From Candidatus Binatus soli (lineage in GTDB: Bacteria > Desulfobacterota > Binatia > Binatales > Binataceae), in the NCBI GenBank assembly GCA_002479255.1, contig DLMJ01000032.1, positions 62,001 to 126,000 of the forward strand: DNA of 64,000 nucleotides, given 5' to 3'. The stretch's first letter is position 1, and the number at the start of each line of letters is the position of its first letter. Both the position numbers and the translations under genes were made by a program. The notes beneath the pieces are model-generated. The model worked only from the letters and a program-made list of their open reading frames with translations. It was not told the origin of the DNA and ran no database searches. Shown in pieces: positions 43,371 to 51,520 of this stretch.

Positions 43371-43429
43371 CGTCACATTGTGTTAATCCGCGGCTAATTG
43401 TTCTGACATGTTTCCGAACTAATGTGACG
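43371..43429. promoter_or_regulatory. Inverted repeat upstream of the OmpA-like lipoprotein gene
   Basis: CGTCACATT at 43371-43379 and AATGTGACG at 43421-43429 are perfect 9-bp inverted arms 41 bases apart, in the leader of the gene at 43504. The TGTGA/TCACA content resembles half-sites of CRP/FNR-type regulators, but the wide spacing is not a normal single site. It could be two separate half-sites or a looping element. Confidence 0.3.
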
Positions 43430-43503
43430 CCGTTCGTGGAGCGTAGGTGTTTGCTTGAGCGGATGCCGCTCAGCGACGGCATAGATCGCCTGTGGGAGGG
43501 AAC

Positions 43504-44199
43504 ATGAACATTCGATCGCGTATATCGTCGCTTCTGTTGCCAACGGTGGCCGGCTTGGCGCTGCTTTTGAGCGGATGCGCGCAGCAACGCGAGCTGGGTT
43601 GGTGCACTGTTTACGGCGCCGCCGCGGGCGCGCTGATTGGCACTGGCGCCGGCTTCGGTATCGGCGAGGCCGCAAAAGGCAACAGTGGCTTTGATACGAG
43701 AGTCACCACGGGTGCGGTGGCCGGCGCGGGAATCGGCGCGGTAATAGGCGGAGTCGCGGGCCATTACCTTTGCGATCCGATCGTTCAACCGCCGCCTCCA
43801 CCACCACCACCTCCGCCCCCTCCGCCACCACCACCGCCGCCGCCTCTTCCGCCGGTGAAGGAGAAGCTGGTACTGCGCGGCGTGCATTTTGATTTCAACA
43901 AATCGAACATCCGTCCCGGCGATGCCGCCGTGCTGGACGAGGCCGCCTCAACGCTCAAGGCCAATCCCGGCGTTGAAATTGACGTGAATGGATATTGCGA
44001 TGCGATCGGAGGCGAGGAGTACAACCTGAGGTTATCCGACCGGCGCGCGAATGCCGTCGTCGATTACCTGGTCAAGGATGGAATCGCCGCGAACCGGCTG
44101 ATTCCGCACGGCTACGGCAAGACCAATTTCGTGGCGACCAACGATACTGCCGAAGGGCGCGCGCAGAACCGTCGCGTCGAACTGGTGCCCGAACAGTAA
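43504..44199 (+). CDS. OmpA-family outer-membrane lipoprotein with polyproline linker
   Basis: 231 residues with GGGAGGGAAC before ATG 43504. The lipobox LLSGC puts the acylated Cys at residue 25. A glycine-zipper region follows (GAAAGALIGTGAGFGIG; GAVAGAGIGAVIGGVAG), then a run of about 20 prolines (97-119), then the OmpA peptidoglycan-binding domain: LRGVHFDFNKSNI, LSDRRANAVVDYL and a C-terminus ending AQNRRVELVPEQ. It would tether the outer membrane to the cell wall, the proline run spanning the gap. A fossil of a related tail lies at 25469-25555. Confidence 0.92.
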   Translation: MNIRSRISSLLLPTVAGLALLLSGCAQQRELGWCTVYGAAAGALIGTGAGFGIGEAAKGNSGFDTRVTTGAVAGAGIGAVIGGVAGHYLCDPIVQPPPPPPPPPPPPPPPPPPPLPPVKEKLVLRGVHFDFNKSNIRPGDAAVLDEAASTLKANPGVEIDVNGYCDAIGGEEYNLRLSDRRANAVVDYLVKDGIAANRLIPHGYGKTNFVATNDTAEGRAQNRRVELVPEQ

Positions 44200-44215
44200 G
44201 GATGCATACAACGGG

Positions 44216-44237
44216 GCGCTCGCAATCTCGCGAGCGC
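44216..44237 (+). terminator. Hairpin after the OmpA-like gene
   Basis: GCGCTCGC and GCGAGCGC form a perfect 8-bp stem with a 6-base loop, 16 bases after the stop codon. There is no U-run, so it may be a pausing or RNA-stability hairpin rather than a full terminator. It separates the gene from the opposing tRNA-Leu. Confidence 0.45.
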
Positions 44238-44263
44238 TCCGCGCTCACAGACTGAATTCGGAA

Positions 44264-44344
44264 TGCGAGAGGGGGGACTTGAACCCCCACGCCTTGCGGC
44301 ACCGGATCCTAAGTCCGGCGCGTCTGCCGTTCCGCCACTCTCGC
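44264..44344 (-). tRNA. tRNA-Leu (anticodon TAG)
   Basis: The minus strand folds as a class II tRNA. The acceptor is GCGAGAG/CTCTCGC with 7 bp. The anticodon stem is CCGGA/TCCGG with loop CTTAGGA, giving anticodon TAG. A long variable arm (GTGCCGCAAGGCGT) and a T-arm GGGGG-TTCAAGT-CCCCC follow. CCA is not encoded. It reads leucine CUN codons. Confidence 0.95.
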
Positions 44345-44386
44345 TTGAGTTGAAAAGGTATTGGAAACCCGCGGCTTTTTGAAGCG

Positions 44387-44905
44387 TTACTCGATGACGC
44401 GCGGGGTCGGCGTCGCTGCTGGCTTTGGAGTGGCGCGGATGTGCTCGAATACCGCCTTGTTGGCGGTGGCAAGCTGACCGACGGCGGCTAGGATTCTATC
44501 CGACATCTCGTCGGCAGCGTTTTTGCCGACTCGAAACACGGAGGAATCTTCGTACACTTCGCCCGGCAGCCTGTCGGAATAGATCGTGAACGCGACCGAT
44601 ACCGCGGACATCGTGCCGGAAAGCTTGCCATCGACTCCCGGCAGTCCCGCAAACAAGTCCACGCACCAGAGATGCACTGCGATTCCGTAGGCGTCCGTGT
44701 GATCGACGAGCCGATATGCGGCCGAATCGCGAACTTTGTCCTTGAAGGCGGAGCAAAAGCTTTCGCCGACCGGATCGGAGCAATGACAGTCCACAAAGAC
44801 GCTGAGTCGGTTTTTGTTTTCGTTGCCTGCCGCTCGCGCCTGCGCGGGAAAGATCAGCAGGACCAGGGCCAGCATTCCGATTGAGGCTGCGATATTCGGT
44901 TTCAA
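44387..44905 (-). CDS. Secreted hypothetical protein
   Basis: 172 residues using the TTG start at 44905 with signal peptide IAASIGMLALVLLIFPAQARA. The mature protein has cysteines in FVDCHCSDPVGESFC and one further on (HLWCVDL), which may form two disulphides. The rest is a small alpha/beta domain (LVDHTDAYGIAVHLWCVDL; AAVGQLATANKAVFEHI). The start is not certain; ATG 44875 would shorten the leader. No family recognised. It sits 42 bases downstream of tRNA-Leu on the same strand. Confidence 0.6.
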   Translation of the reverse strand: MKPNIAASIGMLALVLLIFPAQARAAGNENKNRLSVFVDCHCSDPVGESFCSAFKDKVRDSAAYRLVDHTDAYGIAVHLWCVDLFAGLPGVDGKLSGTMSAVSVAFTIYSDRLPGEVYEDSSVFRVGKNAADEMSDRILAAVGQLATANKAVFEHIRATPKPAATPTPRVIE

Positions 44906-45033
44906 AGTAAATGGCAGGGTAGCGGAGTCGCGGCGATCTGAGCAAATGCATCTTTTTCAGCATTGCGGCAGCGCCCCCCTCGCATGCTAGTATGCCACGG
45001 TTATCTTCAACGAGGGAGTTCGAACATTATCCG

Positions 45034-46125
45034 ATGCTGCTAAACATGAATCAGTTGGGGCGAAATCGCCTTGAGTCCGCGCGGCGTATCGTTCCCGCCA
45101 TTGCCGCCGTCGCAATCGTGTGCGCGGCCATTGCCACGCATCCTGCATGGGCCGACGACCCCAACGCCGTAGTTGCCACGGTCGGCGATCACAAAATCAG
45201 CGAGAAGGACCTCGACGCAAAGGTCAAGCCGCAGCTCGATCAGATGCGCGCGTCGCTCGAGAAGCGCGTCGATCAACTGATCGCCGACAAGACTTTCGAT
45301 CTCAGGCGCCAGACGCTCGAGTCGATGACCGACGACTACCTGGTCGAGCAGGCCGCCCAGCGCGACAAGCTGAGCGTCGATGCCTACCTCAAGAAAGAAT
45401 ACGCCGGCAAATCGGCCGTGACCGAAGCCGACGCGAAGAAGTTTTACGATAAGAACAAGGCGGCAGGCACCGCGCCGTTCGACAAGATCAAGCCGCAGGT
45501 GATGCAAATGCTGAACCGCCAGGCGCTGCTCGAACGCCTGCGCAAGAATGCGCCGGTGAAGATTTTACTCGAGCCCCAGCGCGTCGCGGTGAACAGCAGC
45601 GGCCATCCGGCGCTCGGCGCCAAGGATGCGCCCGTCACGATCGTCGAGTTCACCGACTTTCAGTGTCCGTTCTGCAAAAGAACGGAAGACACTCTGAAGC
45701 AGTTGCGCGCGAAATATGGCGACAAGATTCGCCTCGTACACATGGACTTCCCGCTGCCGTTCCATTCACACGCGCTTGACGCCGCGAAGGCCGCGCGATG
45801 CGCCGACGAGCAGGGCAAGTTCTGGCAATTCCGCGACGCGCTGTTCGCCGATCAGAACAAGCTGGCGCCCGCCGATCTGAAGGCGACAGCCAAGACGCTC
45901 CGACTCAATACCGGCCAGTTTGACGCGTGCTTTGACAAGGCGAAATACGACAGCCAGATCAAAAGCGACCAGGCCGCCGGCGAGAAAGTCGGTGTGGACG
46001 GAACCCCGGCGTTTTTTATTGACGGCCGGCCGCTCACGGGGGCGCAGCCGCTTCCGAAGTTCGAAGAGATCATCGACTCCGAGCTGGCTGCCGGCGGTGC
46101 CAACAAGCAAGCGTCGGCACATTAG
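45034..46125 (+). CDS. DsbA-family disulphide oxidoreductase with SurA-like N-terminal domain
   Basis: About 363 residues. A signal peptide ends near AWA (residue 40). Residues 45-190 form a helical SurA_N-like chaperone domain (VVATVGDHKISEKDLD). Residues 195-355 form a thioredoxin/DsbA domain with CPFC at 211-214 and the cis-Pro loop GTPAFFIDG. It should oxidise, isomerise or reduce disulphides in periplasmic proteins, with the N-domain perhaps holding unfolded clients. Such proteins are often paired with cytochrome c or outer-membrane assembly, but no partner is adjacent. Start choice between ATG 45034 and 45046 is open. Confidence 0.87.
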   Translation: MLLNMNQLGRNRLESARRIVPAIAAVAIVCAAIATHPAWADDPNAVVATVGDHKISEKDLDAKVKPQLDQMRASLEKRVDQLIADKTFDLRRQTLESMTDDYLVEQAAQRDKLSVDAYLKKEYAGKSAVTEADAKKFYDKNKAAGTAPFDKIKPQVMQMLNRQALLERLRKNAPVKILLEPQRVAVNSSGHPALGAKDAPVTIVEFTDFQCPFCKRTEDTLKQLRAKYGDKIRLVHMDFPLPFHSHALDAAKAARCADEQGKFWQFRDALFADQNKLAPADLKATAKTLRLNTGQFDACFDKAKYDSQIKSDQAAGEKVGVDGTPAFFIDGRPLTGAQPLPKFEEIIDSELAAGGANKQASAH

Positions 46126-46247
46126 TGCGTGCCGAGCACGGAGAGATAAGGCAGGTCCTTTTCTTCCAGCGCCTCGGCTAGCTCAAGATACCAGTACGGA
46201 TCGCCGAGCTCGGCCTCGGCGCAGGATCGATACGGGCTTTTGCGGCG
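46122..46247 (-). pseudogene. Short C-terminal gene remnant
   Basis: The minus strand is open for 41 codons and ends AEAELGDPYWYLELAEALEE, then KDLPYLSVLGTH and a stop. This reads like a genuine protein terminus but has no start codon and overlaps the end of the DsbA-like gene by four bases. Upstream it runs into GTCATCCCGAATTCGGGATG, a short palindrome resembling the dispersed repeat. The parent family is unknown to me. Confidence 0.35.
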
Positions 46248-46374
46248 TCATCCCGAATTCGGGATGCTCGACGGCTGGATAATTGCGGACGCCGACCGGC
46301 TTGGGCGCGGCCTACTCTTCTGTCAAGCGTCCGGTATCTACAGGGCGTCCGTATGCGTCAGGAATTGCCATCGG

Positions 46375-48123
46375 TCACCGCCCTAGCCAAGGTGATTCCC
46401 ACCACCATGTTTGCCCGAGATAGCGCTGCATCAGTGCGGGAGATTTCGCGCCAGTAGGTGTGGCAGTGGGCGTCGGCGTCAGGGTTGCGGTGGCCGTCGC
46501 TGTGGCTGTCGGTGTTGCAGTCGCGGTTGCGGTGGCCGTAGCTGTGGCTGTCGGTGTTGCGGTCGCGGTTGCAGTGGCAGTCGCCGTGGCGGTCGCAGTC
46601 GCCGTGGCAGTCGCAGTTGCGGTGGCCGTAGGTGTCGCGGTTGCTGTGGCCGTAAATGTAGCAGTCGCCGTCACGGTTGCCGTAGCTGTTGCAGTGCTCG
46701 TAGCCGTTGCCGCGCCAAGCATCAGGATTTCTGCTGCCGCCCCTGCGCTGTAACTCCCGCTTAATGTGCGCTCTTGGCCGGGCATCGTGGCAGTCACCGT
46801 GATGGGGTAATAAGAATCTCCCAGCAGTTCAGTGGTGCTCTCTAAGCCAAGATACCCTTGAATATCAAGCATGGGTTCTGGATTGGTGAGCGTATCGCCG
46901 GCAGTAGTGACCCAACACGTCGGCAGCATTACCGCGTCCCCTGCTTGCGCACCGGTATCCGACGGTGCCCGCAACGGGCTGGAGGCGCTGGTATTTGCGG
47001 TGGGCGTTCCATCATCAGTGCAACCGTTGGCGCCGGAAAAGGCAGCAGCGCCGCAAACTCCAGTGAGACTCACCCCAAAAGCGACAGTAGGATTCGTAGC
47101 GCTCGCAGTCGCTTGCCCAAACCACGTTGTCATCGACGCGCCATTGCTATTGAAGCTCGTCGGTCCCAACTCCTTTGTATAGGTATTCCCGCCATCGCTT
47201 AGCGAAGGACTGGACATAACGCCGGCGCCGCAGCAGGTGATCGCAATACAATCATTCGTGGATATGCCGGACGGCAGGTTCACAGTGCCTCCAGTGGAGG
47301 AGCTGAATGCTGTCGTCGTCGGCGTTCCGTGCGGCGTAATCGTCGGCTGCACGCTGCTGATATAGGTCGCGATGGTAGAGATATTAGTCGCGCTCGAAGC
47401 CGCCGCAATGTTCGTGCCGGTTAGTTGCGCCGTGCTGCCGGTTACAACACTCACAGAAGCTCCAGCAGGAACCGAGCTTTCCGTACCCTGTATGGTCCAT
47501 GCAGCCGCGCTTGGAGAAGTGAAACTGGATTCACCGGTCCCGTGATTTGTGCCGAAGCATTCGACAGCTATCTCGGTCGCATCGGCAAGAGTGCTCGCAG
47601 TTTGAGCGCCGGTGAAAGTACTGCTTGTGCTGTTGGTCGAGGAGCCGGTCTGGTCGAACGGCGTCGTTGTAACGCCAGTGAGGTAATAGGGAATGATCGT
47701 CTGGGGAATGTTGCCGCTGCCCGAAACCGACTTGAATGTGTAGGTGCCTCCTGCGGCGTTTACAATGTCCACCTGATCCACATCATTGTAATTCGCTGAC
47801 GAATCGACATGCTTGCGCTCGTTGACGGTCGCGCCCTGACTCGTTTCGGTGATGGTTGGTGCAGATGGCACCGTGCTGGAGCCGTTGCCTATGATGATGC
47901 ACGCGCCGACCGTCGCTCCTGCCGGTACGCCGGAGATTGAACAGGAATATGCGCCGCCGGATGAAGCGCCGTTGCAGGGCGTGCCCTTTACAAACTGCGG
48001 CTCGTCGATGACAGTCTGCGCCAGCGCCGGACGCGGGACGGGCAAGGCGAACAAAGCGGCAACGAAAATCAGCCTCGGCAGCCACCGATAGCGATTATTG
48101 CTGCGAGCAGAATGCACAGGCAA
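46375..48123 (-). CDS. Surface-exposed Thr-Ala repeat protein
   Basis: 582 residues starting at TTG 48123, backed by GGAGGAG eight bases upstream. A signal peptide (LIFVAALFALPVPRPALAQ) is followed by Ser/Thr/Gly-rich beta-sheet-like sequence with several Cys (ITCCGAG). From about residue 475 there is a low-complexity run of alternating Thr and Ala with sporadic Pro (TATATATPTATA type) lasting some 80 residues, and a short end GQTWWWESPWLGR. The run probably forms a rigid, possibly O-glycosylated stalk. The Trp-rich terminus may be an anchor. The start overlaps the upstream gene, so they are coupled. Confidence 0.8.
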   Translation of the reverse strand: MPVHSARSNNRYRWLPRLIFVAALFALPVPRPALAQTVIDEPQFVKGTPCNGASSGGAYSCSISGVPAGATVGACIIIGNGSSTVPSAPTITETSQGATVNERKHVDSSANYNDVDQVDIVNAAGGTYTFKSVSGSGNIPQTIIPYYLTGVTTTPFDQTGSSTNSTSSTFTGAQTASTLADATEIAVECFGTNHGTGESSFTSPSAAAWTIQGTESSVPAGASVSVVTGSTAQLTGTNIAAASSATNISTIATYISSVQPTITPHGTPTTTAFSSSTGGTVNLPSGISTNDCIAITCCGAGVMSSPSLSDGGNTYTKELGPTSFNSNGASMTTWFGQATASATNPTVAFGVSLTGVCGAAAFSGANGCTDDGTPTANTSASSPLRAPSDTGAQAGDAVMLPTCWVTTAGDTLTNPEPMLDIQGYLGLESTTELLGDSYYPITVTATMPGQERTLSGSYSAGAAAEILMLGAATATSTATATATVTATATFTATATATPTATATATATATATATATATATATATPTATATATATATATPTATATATATLTPTPTATPTGAKSPALMQRYLGQTWWWESPWLGR

Positions 48124-48532
48124 CGCATGCTCCTCCGCTGCTAATCGCGGGAACGGTCACGACGATTGCCGTATTCGTCGCGCTCGCCTGAATCGGCGGG
48201 AACGCATCGTCCAGTTCCGGCGCGCCGCCGCCCACCTCGGTAAATTCATATGACAAAGTTCCGCCCTGAATTCCCGTCACGGTCACAACTCCGCTCACGC
48301 TCGAGGCGGGGCTGCTGCAGCTCGCGTCGATTTTCCAGAGATAGTTCGTCAGTCCCGCGGCCGCCGGACAGTTTGTGCTGACTGACGCACCGCCGGAGCC
48401 GACCGACGAACAGTAGGTCGTCACATTCGGCGGCCGCAGGCGCACTTGGAGCTGCGCGCGCCCCGGCGCGGCGCTACCGGCAATTAATATACCGGCGAGT
48501 AGAATACCGCAGAGTAAATTCCCGATTTTCAT
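48095..48532 (-). CDS. Small secreted protein coupled to the repeat protein
   Basis: 145 residues from ATG 48532 with AAGGAG just upstream. Signal peptide (LLCGILLAGILIAGSAAPGRA), then a Cys- and Ser-rich domain (TYCSSVGSGG, STNCPAAAG, IDASCSSPASS) and a C-terminus with three close cysteines (GGACVACAFCSQQ). Its last 29 bases overlap the start of the repeat-protein gene. The two mature proteins have similar Ser/Gly-rich beta-type sequence and may assemble together outside the cell. No known family. Confidence 0.68.
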   Translation of the reverse strand: MKIGNLLCGILLAGILIAGSAAPGRAQLQVRLRPPNVTTYCSSVGSGGASVSTNCPAAAGLTNYLWKIDASCSSPASSVSGVVTVTGIQGGTLSYEFTEVGGGAPELDDAFPPIQASATNTAIVVTVPAISSGGACVACAFCSQQ

Positions 48533-48751
48533 GGCAGCTCCTTCGCTCAATCATCCGCAAATTGCGGCCAAAATGACGAATAGCACTATCATTGGAGTCC
48601 ATTCAGGCTGAACTATGACACCCTGAACTCTCCGTGTGCTTTGCCGGCATGAGTGGCGGGGCGGCTTGCCTTACGAGTCGTTCGACCCTAGACTCTAACC
48701 CTCATTCAGCATCGATCAATTTATTGGGAGACCGGCAGGGTTCATCGATTT

Positions 48752-49189
48752 ATGGCGATTAGCTTTCCTTCGACCGAATATTTCGAGGCGCTCAAGGCGC
48801 AGATGGCCGCGAACGAGGAAAAATTCCGCCGCCTGGGGTTTATCGACACGACCTTCGGCGTCAGCGTCGGCGTCAATGGCAAGGCGCGCAACTTCGTCCT
48901 CGAGTTCGAAGTTTTCGACCTGAAGAACGTCAGCGAGGTGCCGGCGATCGATCTCAAGAAAGTCGATTTCCAGATCGAGGGCGACTCGCGGGTGTGGCGC
49001 GAGATGATCGAAAACATCCGGCGCAACGGCGAGGCCGACTCCGCGCACGACATCAACACGCTGGCGCATTTCGGCGAGCGGTTGAAGATTGTTTATGACG
49101 ATCCCGACGGTCACGACAAACTCTACCGGTTCATGCAATCGATCCAGGAATTTTTCGATCTGTCGAGCAAGCTCGAAGTGAGCTTTTAA
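48752..49189 (+). CDS. SCP2-like small protein, first gene of the diiron operon
   Basis: 145 residues, soluble, no signal peptide. An N-terminal helix (FPSTEYFEALKAQMAANEEK), a central beta-sheet (VNGKARNFVLEFEVFDLKN) and a C-terminal helix (LYRFMQSIQEFFDLSSKL) match the layout of sterol-carrier-protein-2-like domains, including the short turn EGDSRVWREMIENI. It begins 31 bases before the diiron alpha gene, so it is co-transcribed. It may carry a hydrophobic substrate to the oxygenase or act like the small effector proteins of multicomponent monooxygenases. The fold assignment is by pattern only. Confidence 0.6.
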   Translation: MAISFPSTEYFEALKAQMAANEEKFRRLGFIDTTFGVSVGVNGKARNFVLEFEVFDLKNVSEVPAIDLKKVDFQIEGDSRVWREMIENIRRNGEADSAHDINTLAHFGERLKIVYDDPDGHDKLYRFMQSIQEFFDLSSKLEVSF

Positions 49190-49220
49190 GGTTCTAACCA
49201 GGCGCGGAGGCGCGGCGACG

Positions 49221-50363
49221 ATGGCATACCTTTCGACCACGAACTTCACCGAAGACAAGGCCTTCATCGACAAGTGGCTATACACGATCAGGACCGGCGA
49301 GATGGACCTATCGTGGATGAAGTCTGCGACCGAGAAAATCAGTCCCGAAGAAGCCAATCCGCGCCGCGGACTGACCTACCGTGACCTTAACCTAGGGACT
49401 TATGGCTACACCGACATACCCGAGAAGGTTCGCGCCAATCGATCCTACGCGCCGCGCGGCGCCGAGATTCCCGACGGCGTGCCCGACGCGCAGCCATGGG
49501 TCTCGCGCAAGAGCGAGCTGTGGGCGTTCAACACCGAGAGCTATTACGAGGAAGCGGTGTCGCGACAGTGGAACGCCACCACCGACATTCCATGGGACCG
49601 CCTCGAAGGGGTTGAGCTGCCCGAGGTGACGGGCAAGGCGCTCTCGCAGTTGATGACCTTCCTGACCGAAGTGGAAATGATCGCGACCGATACGCCTGCG
49701 ATGTGGTTGCCGCGGCTCAACCCCGACTTTATCGAGGTCCGTTCCTTCATCGCGGCGCAGGCGATGGACGAGGCGCGCCATGCGGAGGTCTTCCGCAAGC
49801 GCGCGCTTACGACCGGTTGGGGCTTGATGCAGGCCAGCCCGATCAACGAAATGGCGCTGAAGCATCTGCGCGACGCCGATTCGTTCAGCGAGATGTCGGT
49901 TGCGCTGCACCTGGTAGCCGAGGGCAACGTGCTCACGATGTTCCGGTTCAGCGAATACCTGTCGCCCACCGACGTGGACAAGAAGATTTTCCGCCTCGTG
50001 ATGCAGGATGAAGCGCGTCACGTCGGCTACGGCATGCAGCATTTCAAATACGTACTCGAGCACTTTCCCGAGAAACGCGAAGTTCTGCACGCGCACCTGG
50101 ACGAAGCCGAGAACATTTCGTTCGCCGGCGCGGCAGCAACCGAGCTGACCGAAGCCTTCATCATCCTGGCCGGCGGCGGGCTCAAGAAGGAAAACATCGA
50201 ACAGGGCGTCCGAGTGACTACTCAGTTCAATCTCAAGCAGATGCAGGAGCATTTCGAGCGTCTGGACAAGTGCGGGATGCCGGAGCGCAAGGAACGTTCG
50301 AAGCTCTATCAGATGTACGAGATGGGCCGGGCCGCGGCCGAAAACGCGGGAATCAAGCTCTAA
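49221..50363 (+). CDS. Ferritin-like diiron oxidase, catalytic (alpha) subunit
   Basis: 380 residues. Two DEARH motifs (D183-H187 and D263-H267) supply ExxH iron ligands E184/H187 and E264/H267. A first-helix Glu (E150 or E152 in TEVEM) and E234 in LVAEGNV complete the six ligands of an R2/soluble-monooxygenase diiron site. It is much shorter than methane or toluene monooxygenase alpha subunits (about 500), so the family is distinct. The N-terminal block LTYRDLNLGTYGY is shared with the next gene. It probably uses O2 to oxidise an organic substrate; electron-transfer partners are not encoded nearby. Confidence 0.88.
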   Translation: MAYLSTTNFTEDKAFIDKWLYTIRTGEMDLSWMKSATEKISPEEANPRRGLTYRDLNLGTYGYTDIPEKVRANRSYAPRGAEIPDGVPDAQPWVSRKSELWAFNTESYYEEAVSRQWNATTDIPWDRLEGVELPEVTGKALSQLMTFLTEVEMIATDTPAMWLPRLNPDFIEVRSFIAAQAMDEARHAEVFRKRALTTGWGLMQASPINEMALKHLRDADSFSEMSVALHLVAEGNVLTMFRFSEYLSPTDVDKKIFRLVMQDEARHVGYGMQHFKYVLEHFPEKREVLHAHLDEAENISFAGAAATELTEAFIILAGGGLKKENIEQGVRVTTQFNLKQMQEHFERLDKCGMPERKERSKLYQMYEMGRAAAENAGIKL

Positions 50364-50401
50364 GGACATCAAGCTCCAAGGATAGGACAGGCGGCAACCA
50401 A

Positions 50402-51520
50402 GTGGCATTTTACGCTGACAAGGATTACACGGTTGATGAGACGGTCCTCGACGCCGCGAAAAAGGTGATGGAGGGAAACCTGGGCCTGCATTGGTACGAG
50501 GCCAAGACCGAACGCATAACAGGCCGGGCGTCGGACCCGCGGCGCGGACTCACCTACCAGGATCTCGACATCGGCAGTTACGGCTACACCAATATCCCTG
50601 AGGACGTGCGCACCAGTCAGTCGATGGTGTCGCGCGGCAGTGAGAAAGTGGGCAAGCTGCCCGACATGGGCTACGTCGTCAATCGCAAGTCCGACGTATG
50701 GTCGGACAACGTCGCCGAGCTTTACGAAGAAGACAAGGCGCGGCGATGGGTCCCGGCGACCGACATACCATGGAACGAACTGCACGCTCATCCGATCGCG
50801 CCCGAGCTCGAGATGGCGTGTGCGCAGCTCTACACCTTCTTGCAGGAATGCCAGATCGTGTCGATGGACTTTCCCTCGAAGTGGGTTGCGTTGATCAATC
50901 AGGACTTCCTCGAACAGAAGAGCTGGCTGTGCGCGCAGATGCTCGACGCGTCGCGCCTGTTCGAAGTGTTTCGCAAGCGCGCGCTCTATGGCGGGGCGGG
51001 ACTGGGACGCGCCAGCGTCACGGCCGAACAGGGACTCAAAGAATGGCTGTGGGCGGACCAGTTTCCGCAGGGCTCGGTTTCGATCAATTTGTCCCTCGCC
51101 GGATTCCTGCTCGTGGTATATCGGCAAGTGGCGGCCTTCGCACCGACCAAAGTCGATCGCGCGATCATGCGCTACGCGATGCAGGACGCGGGACGCCAGA
51201 CCGCCTATGGACTCGGCCAACTCCGCTACCATCTGAAGCATCGCCCGCTCGAAGTGAACGCGATGGAGGGGTATCTCGACCATACTGAGCACGCCCTGCT
51301 CGGATTGATTGGGAGTCCCGAGCTGCTCGAGCCGATGATCATCATCTGCGGAGGCGGACTCGAAAAGGCGCAGGTGGACAAGGGCCGCATCGCCACGGCG
51401 AAGTTCATCAGGCTGGTCGTGCGCGAGTACATGGAACGAATCGCGGCGGCCGGGCTGGCGGGCCATGCCAGGCGCAGCCGCATCCCGGCCATGATCGATC
51501 GCATTTCGGCGTCCGCGTAA
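50402..51520 (+). CDS. Metal-free paralogue of the diiron oxidase (beta subunit)
   Basis: 372 residues from GTG 50402 (AGGCGG seven bases upstream), co-linear with the upstream gene and offset by one residue. At the ligand positions it reads QECQ for TEVE (Glu152 to Gln151), DASRL for DEARH (Glu to Ala183, His to Leu186), LAG for AEG (Glu to Ala) and DAGRQ for DEARH (Glu to Ala263, His to Gln266). Nearly every iron ligand is gone while the helix framework (EVFRKRALYGG; YTFLQEC) persists. It very likely forms a heteromer with the alpha subunit as a structural or regulatory half, as beta subunits do in soluble diiron monooxygenases. Confidence 0.88.
   Translation: MAFYADKDYTVDETVLDAAKKVMEGNLGLHWYEAKTERITGRASDPRRGLTYQDLDIGSYGYTNIPEDVRTSQSMVSRGSEKVGKLPDMGYVVNRKSDVWSDNVAELYEEDKARRWVPATDIPWNELHAHPIAPELEMACAQLYTFLQECQIVSMDFPSKWVALINQDFLEQKSWLCAQMLDASRLFEVFRKRALYGGAGLGRASVTAEQGLKEWLWADQFPQGSVSINLSLAGFLLVVYRQVAAFAPTKVDRAIMRYAMQDAGRQTAYGLGQLRYHLKHRPLEVNAMEGYLDHTEHALLGLIGSPELLEPMIIICGGGLEKAQVDKGRIATAKFIRLVVREYMERIAAAGLAGHARRSRIPAMIDRISASA

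Noticed and set aside
43785..44024. Minus-strand polyglycine frame
   Set aside because: It is the complement of the polyproline linker in the OmpA-like lipoprotein.
46460..46700. Possible CRISPR-like array in the GCAGTCGCGGTTGC-type repeats
   Set aside because: The units are 6-12 bases with no unique spacers; it is coding low complexity, not an array. No CRISPR or cas gene was seen in the window.
46411..46764. Plus-strand frames of alternating Val/Ala or Arg/Cys/Gly opposite the Thr-Ala repeat
   Set aside because: Simple complements of a six-base repeat; they have no independent support.
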